DNA of 64,000 nucleotides from Mnemiopsis leidyi (taxonomy: Eukaryota; Ctenophora; Tentaculata; Lobata; Bolinopsidae). The notes beneath the pieces were generated by a model. That model searched no databases and was not told the DNA's origin. It saw nothing but the letters and a program-made list of their open reading frames with translations. The position numbers and the translations under genes are program-made. Positions 1 to 11,116 of this stretch are shown here, piece after piece. Location: contig JH153023.1 in the NCBI GenBank assembly GCA_000226015.1, forward strand, positions 4,812 to 68,811, given 5' to 3'. Positions within the stretch are counted from its first letter, which is position 1, and every line of letters begins with the position of its first letter.

Positions 1-129
1 ATAATGAGAAGCTACAATACTACGAGATATTGTTCATAATGAGAAGCTCAATACTACGAGATATTGTTCATAATGAGAAGCTCAATACTACGAGATATTG
101 TTCATAATGAGAAGCTCAATACTACGAGA
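1..129. repeat. Tandem repeat, 34-bp unit
   Basis: Almost four head-to-tail copies of a 34-35 bp AT-rich unit containing the words aatgagaagct and actacgagatattgttc. The array starts at the window edge, so its true length is unknown. Copies are nearly identical, the usual look of a minisatellite. Confidence 0.9.
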
Positions 130-1198
130 CCACGAAGTGCGGATTTAAGGGAAAGTCGGTGACATGATTTCTGCCAATCAACAAAGTCGATACAAAGCCC
201 TGACACTGCACTGTCACTAACAAGGTAATTGGCAGTTCCGCTTCAAGAGCTAACAACGCGCCAGATATGGCTGATATTCATTACGACTCGTATACAGTAC
301 ATGTATGCAAATATTCGGACTACGGTTTCACGGTAAATACTTTCGCATTAACCATGAAATTGAAAAACGGTTGGTGCAGGACAATATAACACTGAACGGC
401 GCGACGTCAACGAATTTGTATTATAAATAAATCAGCCTCATGAGGCTTTTTAACGAATTAAATTGCATTTTGTAGTGAGCAAGTGCTACCGTAGTACTGG
501 AACTGCTTTGTTTGTATCAGATCCAGGTCTGAACACAAGAAGTTTGATGCGGTGCGGTCATTGCATGTGGAAGTTATTCTTATTAGACCAGTAAAATAGT
601 TCTTGTAAAGCAGAAATGTTAACTTCAGGTATATATAAACTAAATCACAGACTTTAAAATCGAAGCAACTACGTAAAACCACTATTAAACCACACGTAAA
701 TTTCGTCGAAACATTTTTGGTAAAAATTCAAATGCTCTCTACCGTTCTATCAAAAATAATCGTTTTTTAATTTTAGAAGTTCCTGAACAAATTTTTGGAA
801 CTAACGACTTTTGCATCGATAGTTAAAATATGGGACAACAGTTTGCAGTCGTCGGAATCTCAAAATTAGTGTGAAATAGTTAGTTGTTCTATTTCAATTA
901 ATAAAAGCGTAATCAAGTATAAAAATATTCTTTGAATTAAAAAACAACAGAAAAAATAGCTTACTGCGGATATAAATCAGTCCAAACTTCCTATAATATA
1001 AGAGACTTTGTGACAGGTATTTTCCATCTTTCTACACACCGCATACAAACGCAAAACACGAGAAAATTTATCAAAGCAACGCTAGCAATGAATCCTAAGA
1101 GTTGTCCCCTAAATAATTTTAATAATTAACTAATGTCAGTCACATATCGGTACAGTCCGAGATCACAAAAACCCAAAGTCTTCCATCTGATCAGACGA
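130..1198. other. Non-coding flank downstream of the aminotransferase gene
   Basis: AT-rich sequence beyond the stop codon of the minus-strand alanine aminotransferase. I see no supported coding region, RNA gene or repeat in it; the part next to position 1198 is presumably the 3' UTR. Confidence 0.5.
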
Positions 1199-4100
1199 CT
1201 AGCCGTACTTTTCCCGGAACTCCACGTGGAACTTAGCTAACTTATCTAGGAACACTACCAGCTGTTCTTTAGGCGGGAGAATTGTCATCCTGAAGTGGAA
1301 CGTGCCAGGATATTGCCAGAATCCGCTACCCGGCACGACACAAATACCGGTATGTTCCAGCAGCTCCAGGCAGTAGAAGAAGTCTGGTTGCATCCCCTTG
1401 CTCTCCGCTAGTTCGATAGCTTTCTTGGGTATGTCAACACGAGGGAAGGCATACATGGCACCTTGAAGAGGATTGCATGTTATTCCAGGGATCTCGTTAA
1501 GTTTCTCGTGCACCATGACGGAGCGATCTTTCAGAGATTCCAGCACGGCAGTAGTTTCGGCTTTGTAAAGTTCAGCTGCGTCCCCGGTAGGAGGCTTTAC
1601 CATGCAGCTTATAGCCACCTGACCGGAAGTCGATGAACAGAGCGAGGCTGAGATCAGTTTCTCTAACATCGCCTTGACATCCGGGTCGAAGTTAGTCATC
1701 TCGCAGTAACCACCTCTCAGCCCACACTCCCCCATGAAACCTTTAGAGACGGAATGGAAAGATGCCAGCGGCTGAGAGTCGAAATCAGGACCTAGAGAAC
1801 GGAGGACCTTCTTGAAGGATACGAACTCATCATCATCGCCCCAAATGTTGTTTTGGTATACTTCGTCAGCCATCACAAGAAGATCATGTTTGTTTGCAAA
1901 CTTAAGAATTTCCGCTATATTTTCTGGAGGAAGATTCTGTCCTGTTGGATTACCTGAAATAATCTAAAGTTACACTTGGTAAACAAATTTGTTGCTTCAG
2001 AAATAGAAAGTGTTCCAGAGCAATGAGCATGTAACATGTGTTGTAATCTCCAGTATAATGATTGCACAAGGACTTGGCAGCTGATCATGATAACATACTT
2101 TAAACCGACAGGATTGATGTAAAAGTATAACAGATAGAGCGTGCATGCTGGAGTGTGGTCACGGGACTCTTTGTGCAGGCTTTTGGAATTTAAATCATTC
2201 AATGTAGCACATGTAAAGTCAAATTAATTCATAATGCAGCTTATGATTGACTTTGACTAAGAGTTAAAGGCTCTAGCATGTTTATTTGAGATCTTAATCA
2301 AAAAGTAACTTGGGATGATAAGTCTAGATTCAGATCGTGGCTATATTAAATGGTTATAACCTAGCTAAGCTAGATGAATTAAACTCACGTGCGCGCGGCG
2401 CACGTGCTATGCTTCTACAAATAGGACGTTCGGAGAACGCGCGCGCTGGTCAAGACAAGGCCAAATCCGACAAAGGCAAGGAGTCAAGTACTTAAGTTTC
2501 ATTCCATTTCAGTCCGATAATTGTATCAGCGAATTAAGTTAAAGCACAAGATGGACCTTCAGGGATAAGTTTTATATACATAGCCGTGTCCTGACCGATA
2601 AGGATTCCCTTGCCACTTATCGTACGAGAAGAGGCATCAGGCAAAAGTTTAAGCACGTATTTGGAAGGCGGATGTTGTTTTTGCGGTACAACTTCACACT
2701 TGCAAGCAAAACATAAACCTACAATGCAACTTTCAGTGCTGTGTCAACAGGTGCTACCATGCTATGATAAATCTTAAGAAAAATTGAGAAACTTCTGTTG
2801 TAGGATAATCGCATATCGGCTCATCAGAGCACAGAAAAGTTATGTATCATATATTCGCAAGATCGAACTGAGACTGCTTTTAATCAAATAATTTTAGGTG
2901 ATTTTTATGAATCACGATGTCTGAGTCATTTACCAGGATTTATGACACAGATAGCTTTAGGTACACATGTCGACTTTGCTTCATTGTAAGCACGTTCAAG
3001 TTCAGCAGGGTCCAATGTCCAGTTATTATTCTCGTCCATGTAGTAACTTATCTGCAGATTGAATAGTTTTCCAAGAATATTTTTTGAATATTTCACAGTA
3101 TGAAAACTTATCAAAGTGACCGCAGTTGAAATATCACTGAAGCACTAAAGAGTATTATTTTCTGAACGACCAGCTGATTGTAGTAAATCGTGGTAAAATT
3201 TGATTACCAGAATTCCATTTCTTCATTGCATTAAATGAAGAAAATTTCGTTTTACTGTAATAACAATCATTGCTTATAAAAACGTATGATAAACTTTTCA
3301 AAGCGTTAAGTAATACAATAAGATAGTCGACTAATTCGTATACCAAAATATTCCTGTTGTTGAATATTAAAATAATTAGTCCGGAGTTAACGAAAAAGTA
3401 AATACGAAGTGAAAAAATCGAGGGTGGAAATTTTCTTTATATGGAGTCTGAATGATCCTTCCCTTATATCCATAATGCCTAATGATATTCTTTAGTTCCG
3501 GGAAACTGTGTCTATTTCCACATCGCGTTTCACGTCACAAGAAACATTTAACATTTTTAACATTCTTCGTATCTTATCAGTCAGAAAAGACCGGAAACTT
3601 GGAATAGTTAGATTGTAGATGAAGAAGTTTGACGTGATACTTAACATAGACAAATACTCTGCTGCCCGCTTGATTACAGGTCTTCTTTCCACCATTAACG
3701 GTTCTGCTGTGTAGAACACAAAGTACGGGAGGGAGGAGATGCAGAATACTGTGGCGGTGAGGACGACAGTCAGAATTCCTTGCCAGCGAACACACGCACT
3801 CGCACGACGCGCAACACGCCGTGACTTTAGTAACACAGATAGAGTGAGAGCAGAGGTGAGGATTATGATAGCTGTGATAAGGAGATAAAGGGAACCTTTC
3901 ATCAAGGAAAGAACTTTATTGCCGTCAGAATGAAGAAAATCTATTTCGTAGGTCGAGTAATCGAAGAAAATTTTGTCCTTTTCTCTTATGCCTCTCTGAA
4001 GGGAATATGTAGCAAGTGCAAGCCAAAATAGAGAGCAGAAAATGTGAGTTCCCTTCGCAGTCCATAATCCCGTCTTCAGTGGATATTTGACTAATAACAG

Positions 4101-6796
4101 TTTGGATGTAGTCAGAAAACACACTAAAAGTGTGCTCATGGTATAAGTGAATGTTATTGCAGCTTGGACTTGAGCCAGAACATTTCCTAGTAGCCAGTCT
4201 TCAACTATAACAGATATCATGATAGGCAATACCCAAGTTATACATAGCAGCAAATCGCACGTTGCCAAGTGTTGGATGAAAACAATAATAACTGGGTTGA
4301 GTCTGATAGCTTTAGAGAACTTGAAAGTAATCAAAACAATTGTGTCTCCAAACAACGAGGAAAGAAATACGAAAGTCAAATATGTTGTCCAGAGATATTT
4401 CTCCGTGTTGCTCTGCATTCCAGAGATGGTGAAGTTGTTTTTGGGGATGGTTGGAGTCATTTCTACCTCTCGTGAAGGGAAAACAGTGCAGCTGGCGAAT
4501 ACGCAGAGATGGGTGAACTACAAGGACTGAGCTATCGAGCAATTAAACATGGCAAACATGTTTATGTTACTCAAAGTAAGGATTGTTCTCGTATGTCAGT
4601 TCATTGCTAATGACTCATCGACACGTACAGCATTAATGTCTCAGAGGCTCTGAGAGTCAGAGCTGTATGCGCTGTGTATTGAACTTGTTCTTTAATTACG
4701 CGCGACATGAAAAAGTGCAATTATTCCTAGAGACCTTGGACGCCATTAAAACTATTTATATTGTTTCGCTGAAATTGATGCTTTGAATTTCGTCCAATTC
4801 AAGCATTTCATCTATTATATACCAGTTAAAATAGTAATAAATAACACATATTAACACATCGAAACCACACCTATGATACTTATCTCTTAATCCTCTTAAA
4901 GGCAGCAAACTGTACCGTTATATTGACTCACCAGTTCAGCATTGAACTCCGCAGTGCAGGCAGAGTATAGAGGGTATTGAGGGACAGGGATCATAAAACC
5001 AGGACGAACATTGTTGTCCATCGTCAGACAGAGTTTCATTATGTTCTGAAAATAGTTAAATTCTTCATCTCAATTTTGACACTACTCTGATAGACAATAT
5101 TCATAATAATCAGCCGAATTTTGTCTTAATCCCATTTTATTTGAAATGTGTCTGTGTTTGGTGCACCTAAGCAATATTCAATGACGATTGGAAACTGAGT
5201 TAGGATCATGATCGATCAGTTGGTCCGCTTCCCCGGCTAACCCTTATGCACGAATAATAACAGCTTCTCATTATATTTGAACTGGTAAATTTTAGGAGAA
5301 AGAATCAACTTGTTAATCCAGATAATTCGTCAACTCTCCATACAGCAAACACATCGACACACAAAGACACAGACACATAAGGACACAGAGACATAAGGAC
5401 AAAATCTATACTAGAACTAACCTTGATACAGCTGCTTGCTCCAGTACCCACGAAGATATCATCAGGGCTAGCAGGATACCCATCTCTCTCGGAGATGTAC
5501 TCAGCTACATGGTTTCTAACTGTCGATATTCCTGGGGAGTCGGTGTACGATCCTGTAGGGAGGAGAAAACTGAAAAGTTAGATACTTGTTCTAGTGCTGA
5601 CAATAAAGCATCTCATATTGTAGATACTACAGGTGCAGCAAACATGCATAGTCAGGTACTTGTTCTAGTGCTGACAATACAGCATCTCATATTGTAGTTA
5701 CTACAGGTGCAGCAAACATGCATAGTCAGGTACTTGTTCTAGTGCTGACAATACAGCATCTCATATTGTAGATACTACAGGTGCAGCAAACTTGCAAAGT
5801 TAGGTAAACTCAAGTTTCTCTATCATTTCAGGATAACTATAGTATATATAATGTATCTGAACAAGTAAAATCTAAAGGTGCAAAAAACAACACAATATTC
5901 TATGAGTAACTAACCCATACTATTGCCACCGACTGCCCCCAGTATTTCCGTGGCTCTCTGAATAGCATCGTTAGAGAAACAGGAGGGAGCAGTCTTTATG
6001 AGGTGCGGAGCGATGGAAAGGGATATCACCTAAAACAGACTGTGTCAAATTGATTAACCTTGAATCTTTTTATTGAAATCAAGGTTTTTTGTTTATACGC
6101 ATCTGATTGTTTAATTTCTTCCTTCAGTAACTTAAATCCTGTAACTTACTTACTGTACCGTATTTACTGTAACTTACCTCTCTTACGAAGGATATAGGTT
6201 TCTGTCCCATAGCATGAGCATCGCCGATGTTTGCTCTGATTACTTGTGTGAAGGGAAGACTTTTACCCTGAAGTAAAACTGAGTATCGACACAGATTTTT
6301 GAGATGAACCCAGAACCATGGGTGATAAACGTAATCAAAAGAGAACGGTATTCGTGGGGGAGTGTCCTCAAGTTTGTTTTGATTTAGGAGGAGTCTCAAA
6401 ATTGTTTTAATTTTAGGAGATTCTTGTTTTGAAAATTAGCTTTGCTGGTACGTACAACGTTTTTGAGACACCTTCCTAAAACAAATGTGAGACTCCTCCT
6501 AAAATCAAAACAATTTGGAGACTCCTCCTCAATCAAAACAAATTCGAGACACTTCCCCACGAATACCGTTCTCTAATAAAATTTTAAATTTAATTAAGTT
6601 GTTAACATTGTCTGCTTTTCTGTACGAACGAAAAAGAAACAGATAAGCTGCCTGCCAAACAAACCTGCTTGAGTTCCTGTTCTAACTGAGCCGCTCTGAT
6701 GACAATTGGACCTCGCACTGCATATTGCATCTCCTTGACACAGGGGTTCATGTTGCCGAGGTTTAGCATATTGGCAACCTTCCGTACTGCTGCCAT
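1199..6796 (-). CDS. GPT: Alanine aminotransferase (seven coding exons)
   Basis: PLP enzyme exchanging the amino group between alanine/2-oxoglutarate and pyruvate/glutamate. Coding exons, in gene order: 6665-6796, 6178-6267, 5915-6029, 5422-5552, 4932-5045, 2934-3051, 1199-1953; all junctions are GT-AG and phases agree, giving about 484 residues, close to the usual animal length. The start is at [18 protein letters not shown]-type sequence that aligns with the N-terminal region of animal ALT1/ALT2. Visible hallmarks are [45 protein letters not shown], the PLP-lysine motif [16 protein letters not shown] (Lys about 304) and the C-terminal [10 protein letters not shown] and [10 protein letters not shown]. 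No clear mitochondrial presequence is present at this ATG, so a cytosolic form is inferred unless an upstream exon exists. Intron 5 hosts a GPCR gene; other introns hold a 74-bp tandem repeat and a MITE-like foldback. All signature residues are intact. Confidence 0.95.
2386..2406. promoter_or_regulatory. Palindrome carrying two CACGTG E-boxes (intron 6 of GPT)
   Basis: A 21-bp interrupted palindrome with CACGTG at both ends, separated by nine G/C-only bases, in otherwise AT-rich intron DNA. CACGTG is the core site of Myc/USF/MLX-type bHLH-ZIP factors. A regulatory role is inference: spacing differs from the 5-bp gap of the vertebrate carbohydrate response element. Confidence 0.3.
3492..4460 (-). 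CDS. Divergent rhodopsin-like GPCR, intronless, nested in GPT intron
   Basis: Single open frame of 322 residues with seven predicted hydrophobic segments. Family marks are degenerate but placed correctly: TM1 has GDTIVL where GN..V is usual, TM2 has LATCDLLLC with the conserved Asp (69), the TM3 end has [10 protein letters not shown] in place of DRY, TM6 has CISSLPYF with the conserved Pro, and TM7 has [13 protein letters not shown] in place of NPxxY. The common TM3 cysteine is not seen at the expected place. Two N-terminal NxT/S-like sites are possible. Basic ICL3 ([10 protein letters not shown]) is consistent with G-protein coupling. Ligand cannot be inferred. The gene lies wholly between GPT exons 5 and 6 on the same strand. 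Intronless rhodopsin-family genes are abundant in cnidarians and other early animals, which fits the rest of the window. Confidence 0.85.
   Translation of the reverse strand: MTPTIPKNNFTISGMQSNTEKYLWTTYLTFVFLSSLFGDTIVLITFKFSKAIRLNPVIIVFIQHLATCDLLLCITWVLPIMISVIVEDWLLGNVLAQVQAAITFTYTMSTLLVCFLTTSKLLLVKYPLKTGLWTAKGTHIFCSLFWLALATYSLQRGIREKDKIFFDYSTYEIDFLHSDGNKVLSLMKGSLYLLITAIIILTSALTLSVLLKSRRVARRASACVRWQGILTVVLTATVFCISSLPYFVFYTAEPLMVERRPVIKRAAEYLSMLSITSNFFIYNLTIPSFRSFLTDKIRRMLKMLNVSCDVKRDVEIDTVSRN
5580..5805. repeat. Tandem repeat, 74-bp unit, three copies
   Basis: Three nearly identical copies of a 74-bp unit (starts about 5584, 5658 and 5732, recognisable by acttgttctagtgctgac) between GPT exons 3 and 4. 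It begins about 30 bp upstream of the exon 4 acceptor at 5552 in gene orientation, so it lies close to the branch-point region. Confidence 0.85.
6340..6574. mobile_element. Foldback MITE-like element in GPT intron 1
   Basis: A 235-bp segment whose ends are inverted copies of each other: agagaacggtattcgtgggg at the left and its complement at the right with one mismatch over about 26 bp. The interior arms also repeat the words aggagtctc and caaaacaa in inverted order. No coding capacity. No convincing target-site duplication was seen, so the superfamily is undetermined. Confidence 0.65.
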
Positions 6797-7227
6797 GTAA
6801 TCTATTTGGATAGAACTTGGGAATTAACTTACTACTGAAGAGTTATCTGGGAATTTACTTACTATTTAAGAGTTATCTGTCATTGATGCAACAACTTTTT
6901 TAGTGCAGGAGCAGAACATTGAAATGGTCACACTAGCATGCGTGTTAAACAACATCAGATGTTTGAAACCACGGCATATCAATACAACTCGGAGCTGCTT
7001 TCAAATATAGTTGATAAGGTAAAATGAAAAATAAATGATCAAATACCGTTTAAAGAAAGCATTGGAATACTAAAATGAAATTTGATGTCGTCTAAATGAA
7101 CATGAAATGCTCGATGTGTCTTGTAAATTTGTCCAAATCATGGTTGAAAAATCAAATGCAGCAATAAGTTTTTGTAACTTTATGGTCAAAAGACAACAAT
7201 CCTGCGACAATCCAGTCTGCAGAATAT
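6797..7227. other. Non-coding interval between GPT and the zinc-finger gene
   Basis: AT-rich interval upstream of the GPT start codon and downstream of the zinc-finger stop. No supported gene or repeat; it should contain the GPT 5' UTR/promoter and the zinc-finger 3' UTR. Confidence 0.4.
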
Positions 7228-9348
7228 CTATTTATTTATCTGACTCAACTTAACTATCAGCTTTTGAGCTCTTCTAGTATGTTGAAGGTAATGTCTTTTG
7301 TAGCTGTCCTCTCTGTCAGCCTTATAAGGACAAAGATCACATTTAAACTTTTTATCTCTGAAAGGAAGATGAACTTTTACAGTATGACGCCGCATAGCGG
7401 ACTCACTTACAGTCCTGACACTACATTCTTTACATTTGTAGGGCTTGGATATTTTAACATTATTAGACCTTTCACAAGTCACCATATGTTTCTCAATCTT
7501 CTCCTGGGAATCACATTTAAAAGTACAAAAATCGCAAGGAAACATATCATCTCTACAGGGGCAACTTTCGTAGTGCTTCTTGATAGCCGATTTTGGTCCA
7601 GAAATTGTATATGAACATAAACGACACTTGTATAACGTTTTAAATCCACAGTGTTCTTCTTTCATATGGTTTCCTAGACGTTCCTCGCTCCTATAAAAAT
7701 AGTTACATACTTGACAATGGTAGAGTGTCTTTTTGTGCAACTCTAGGTGACAGGCAAACAAGAACTGGTTCGTTGATACATAAGGGCAATTCGTGCATGG
7801 GTACTCTTGTTGTCTGAAATTGGGTTCTTTCTGCAAACTAATATTAGAGTCTAAAGAATTGCAATCTGCTCCTAATGCCAAACACTCATTTTGGATTGAT
7901 TCTCTTGTACTATTTTGGTTTGTAATCACTTTGGCACCATCATGATCACCAACATTTGGAATGTCCTGGATATCTTTGAGATAACTTATATTGACCTTCT
8001 TCAACTTGTTGTTCTCTTTCATTTTCTGTTTTTTCTGTCCAGTTTCTTTAAGTTCAATTCTCTCGACTTTCTTCAACTTCTTTCTCGTTTCATTTTTCTG
8101 CTTTTTCTGTCCACCTTTATCAGGTTCAATGATTTGGACCTTCTTTAAGTTTTTGTTATCTACAATTTTCTGCTTTTTCTTTCCAGTTTCATTAAGTTCA
8201 ATGTTTTCGACATTCTTCAACTTGTTCCTCTCTTTAATTTTCAGTTTTTTCTTTCTAGCTTCATTAGCTTTGATGTTTTTTCGATTCTGTTGCACCTTCT
8301 TTCTTTCTTCTCTTAATTGGTTAATTCTAGCCTTTTCATCAGAAATTATCAAATCTTCGGAGGCAAAAACTGTACAATCGTTCTCCTGAAGTTGTGAAGT
8401 ATAAGGGCTTACTGGTATCGTTGATGTTCCCCTTACCTTATCACCATAATTTTCTCTCTCAATCATATTTTCACAGTTTTCATCATTAGCCATTGGGTCA
8501 TAAACGCAATTAACAGGTGATTTCAAGTCATCTACTTTTTGACATTTATATTTTTCTACAATCATTGGTTTCTTTCTCTTGAATTGATAAACCCTTTTGA
8601 ACCTGATATTAGTACGTATCTCACTATTTTGACTGTCACTGATTTGAACAATTTGGGAGCTTTTATTAATGCTTTTTTTCGAGGAATTGGTAACTGAACA
8701 CAGCTGAGAAAGTTCAACACTCCCCCAAGATTCTGACCAATGCTGTTTTGTATGGTTTAAAAATTCAACCTCATTCTTGTAATGCTTTTTACATCGTGGA
8801 CAATTCCAGTTATTGCCAATTTCAGACTCTGTTTTCTCGCTACCATTTCTTAGCTCAGTATGGGCTCTGTTTGAGATGGGTCCCTTCTGCAACATCTCAA
8901 CAGCATTGTCTATATTCAATGGCTGGTTTAAGTTTAAAGAATCCGAATTTATATTATCGCATTGTATTGTGGAACTGAAATTGAGTGTCTTCTTTATGTT
9001 AGTGCTAGATACACGAATATGATTTTGTCTAATATGATTCAAGAAAAGTTGTTCAGTAACGAAGTTTGCAAAGCACTCCTGACAAATGTATTCCGAGCAG
9101 ATATCACTGTCCAATTCTACCTTTTCAGATTTTAGAGGTATTTCTTTATAAGGGAGGCATCCAATGTTCTCTGTTTTGGTATCCGTTTCAGACTTCACTA
9201 AATCAGCTACATCTTTGGTAGTTGCAATGATTGAATGAGAGCACTGGGAACATTGTTCATAAACACATTTAAAGCAACTGCTTTCTGAACATATTATTTC
9301 CACTTTCTCTGTCTTCACACTTACTTGAGAAATTTCTGTTCCCTCCAT
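7228..9348 (-). CDS. C2H2 zinc-finger protein with lysine-rich central repeats
   Basis: Uninterrupted frame of 706 residues starting at ATG. Finger-like modules: an early CQECFANF...H..H unit near residue 90, CPRCKKHYKNEVEFLNHTKQH near 180, and a C-terminal run from about residue 515: CTNCPYVSTNQFLFACHLEL followed by H, CQVCNYFY...H, CRLCSYTI...C, CDFCTFKC...C, CKECSVRT...H and CDLCPYKA...H. Two fingers end in Cys instead of His. Cys-rich KCVYEQCSQC near residue 27 may be a further metal site. Residues about 345-460 are lysine-rich with four imperfect 26-residue repeats of the type KKLKKVERIELKETGQKKQK, likely a nuclear, DNA- or RNA-associated segment. Sequence-specific DNA binding is the usual role of such proteins; no orthologue is recognised. 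Confidence 0.9.
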   Translation of the reverse strand: MEGTEISQVSVKTEKVEIICSESSCFKCVYEQCSQCSHSIIATTKDVADLVKSETDTKTENIGCLPYKEIPLKSEKVELDSDICSEYICQECFANFVTEQLFLNHIRQNHIRVSSTNIKKTLNFSSTIQCDNINSDSLNLNQPLNIDNAVEMLQKGPISNRAHTELRNGSEKTESEIGNNWNCPRCKKHYKNEVEFLNHTKQHWSESWGSVELSQLCSVTNSSKKSINKSSQIVQISDSQNSEIRTNIRFKRVYQFKRKKPMIVEKYKCQKVDDLKSPVNCVYDPMANDENCENMIERENYGDKVRGTSTIPVSPYTSQLQENDCTVFASEDLIISDEKARINQLREERKKVQQNRKNIKANEARKKKLKIKERNKLKNVENIELNETGKKKQKIVDNKNLKKVQIIEPDKGGQKKQKNETRKKLKKVERIELKETGQKKQKMKENNKLKKVNISYLKDIQDIPNVGDHDGAKVITNQNSTRESIQNECLALGADCNSLDSNISLQKEPNFRQQEYPCTNCPYVSTNQFLFACHLELHKKTLYHCQVCNYFYRSEERLGNHMKEEHCGFKTLYKCRLCSYTISGPKSAIKKHYESCPCRDDMFPCDFCTFKCDSQEKIEKHMVTCERSNNVKISKPYKCKECSVRTVSESAMRRHTVKVHLPFRDKKFKCDLCPYKADREDSYKRHYLQHTRRAQKLIVKLSQINK

Positions 9349-10245
9349 ATTTATCTAAGATAGGGTGTATAAAATAAATCACTGAGTAACAAAGACTGTT
9401 TTGGCAGTAAGTGAATTAACTGGTGCAAAAATTTTTTCCTTCACAATAATGGTCAGTAAAACACAAAATTTTTATTTTCATCATTTAACATTATAAATCA
9501 AATTAGGAATATTTTATTCTCCGTGTTAGATAAAGTATGGAACACAGGTTGACTCAGCATGGTGCACACACGACTTCGTGATGCACATTGCGCACACCTG
9601 TCCATCAGAACACCTGAGGGTTGTGCATTTTTGGCAGGCATACACGTACACGGCACAACATTATGCAGCACACATACCTTAAAGATAGAATTAAAAATAT
9701 ACTCCCATTAGGATACTCTCATTAGGATTATCTTCAATTCAACAAATATTTTGAAATTTTGATTTTATGTATGATAAAATATCAATATTATCATTTAAGA
9801 GTCTAGGACAACTCGCCAAAAAGTGATGGAATGTAGTAGATCAGATGATCAAGAGGCAATGAAGCTAACAAGCTTTTTAATTGGGTGACAGGGCAAACGG
9901 ACAACTTGCCCAAATTTGCAACCTAATTAGAGTCGGCATTACATTACAGCTAGATATTTACATGATTTCTATGCAAACTCCATGCTAGATTGCAGAGCTC
10001 ACATATCGAAGCTCACATTATTGGATCAAATTTTGCACATTAATGCACAAATATGCATTGTTCATGTGGCTCAGATTTTTCTGTGGCTCAGATTGGTTTA
10101 TCATATCAAGAACGTTATCCGATCCACACAATAAGATCCTATCCCTTCTCGTCAACGCCATGATTTGAGTTGGTTTTTATGTTGCTTGTGAGTCCTCTAG
10201 ACTATATAAACCTGAACTACTGTGGATCATTATTCATTTATCACA
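9349..10245. other. Intergenic DNA with motifs shared with the FLYWCH flank
   Basis: AT-rich and without a gene that I can support. Around 9800-9925 words such as acaactcgcc and acaacttgcccaaattt occur; their complements reappear at 10640-10680 and 10755, flanking the FLYWCH fragment in inverted order. A CA-rich block near 9545-9665 resembles one near 18185-18295. A TATA-like ctatataaac lies at about 10201, some 45 bases before the ATG at 10246. Confidence 0.4.
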
Positions 10246-10559
10246 ATGGTCGCCTTCTCCAAGTTTATTACCTCTCAACAAGGTGGACAGATCCTCGTGG
10301 GCACTGATGGTTTCCTCTATACCCTAAAGCACAAGCAGAATGGCAGAGCCTACAGAGGATAATGAAGAGAGCTAGAAGGTGCACAGACCCCTCTCCCTGC
10401 AACCACAAGAATCAGAGAACAGACTACGTCCTACAAGAGAAAGCAAAGACTACGGTTGACAATCAGAACTTCCTCATCCATGACGATCCTGGAAGTGAAA
10501 ACAGTGCAAGTGTTATCTGCTGGGGAACACGACGAAACCTGGACAAGACAAGGTGGTGA
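10246..10559 (+). pseudogene. FLYWCH-type zinc-finger fragment, frame broken
   Basis: From ATG 10246 the frame reads a short N-terminus followed by FITSQQGGQILVGTDGFLYT, then a stop about 38 codons in. The shifted frame right after it reads RRCTDPSPCNHKNQRT. Together these resemble the first half (FxxSxxGG..L...GF.Y) and the Cys-bearing second half (WrC....C) of a FLYWCH zinc finger, with the tryptophan position altered and a frame disruption between them. FLYWCH domains occur in chromatin proteins and in Mutator-like transposons. Surrounding inverted motifs favour a transposon origin, but this is inference. It could also be a very degraded host gene exon. Confidence 0.5.
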
Positions 10560-11116
10560 GTACGACTGTATGATCCCCATTGACGAGTCTTTTGAGAGGA
10601 CGTACCTAGAACTAGGTGTGTACTGTGTAATGTGATCCTCAAAACTTGGGCGAGATGTCCCACCTAAAATTTGGGCGAGTTGTAAATCTAGCTAAGAGAC
10701 CAGGCCAATTAAGCTAGCAGTCCCGTGATTGGGTGTCATGTGATCCTCCTGAAAATGTGGGCGAGTTGTCTGATTCCCTTGTTTAAAAGCATACACCATG
10801 CCACCCTCGGAATAGTCACTACCTACATTAATTATCAGCGGTTTTTGATGACATCCTCCAAGGCTGATAGTGTGCCCGACACCATGAGGGAATCTGCTTT
10901 TACACAGATATACACTGAACCACACAATTACATGTGCCTGAGGATTTTTACCTCCAATGTCCAGGTCTTAGTCCAATTTCAGCACATACCTATACAGGTA
11001 TGGGATACTTGTCACGGTGATCCACCAAGCAAACTTCCCAAGGTCAGAGACCCTGTACCAATCACAGCTTGGTAGACTGACCGGATCTTGCAAGCAAGAA
11101 ATCTGATGTATAGAAC
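10560..11116. other. Intergenic repeat-like DNA
   Basis: Contains three copies of a gggcgagt-type word (10648, 10671, 10755) shared in inverted orientation with 9800-9925. No gene is supported. Confidence 0.35.

Noticed and set aside
5580-5805. CRISPR-like array, also considered for 1-129
   Set aside because: Units are contiguous tandem copies without unique spacers and lie in an animal genome.
7915-8389. Long plus-strand frames rich in Phe/Leu/Ser opposite the zinc-finger gene
   Set aside because: They are the complement of the lysine-rich codons of the zinc-finger repeats (AAA/AAG read as TTT/CTT) and show no independent coding signal.
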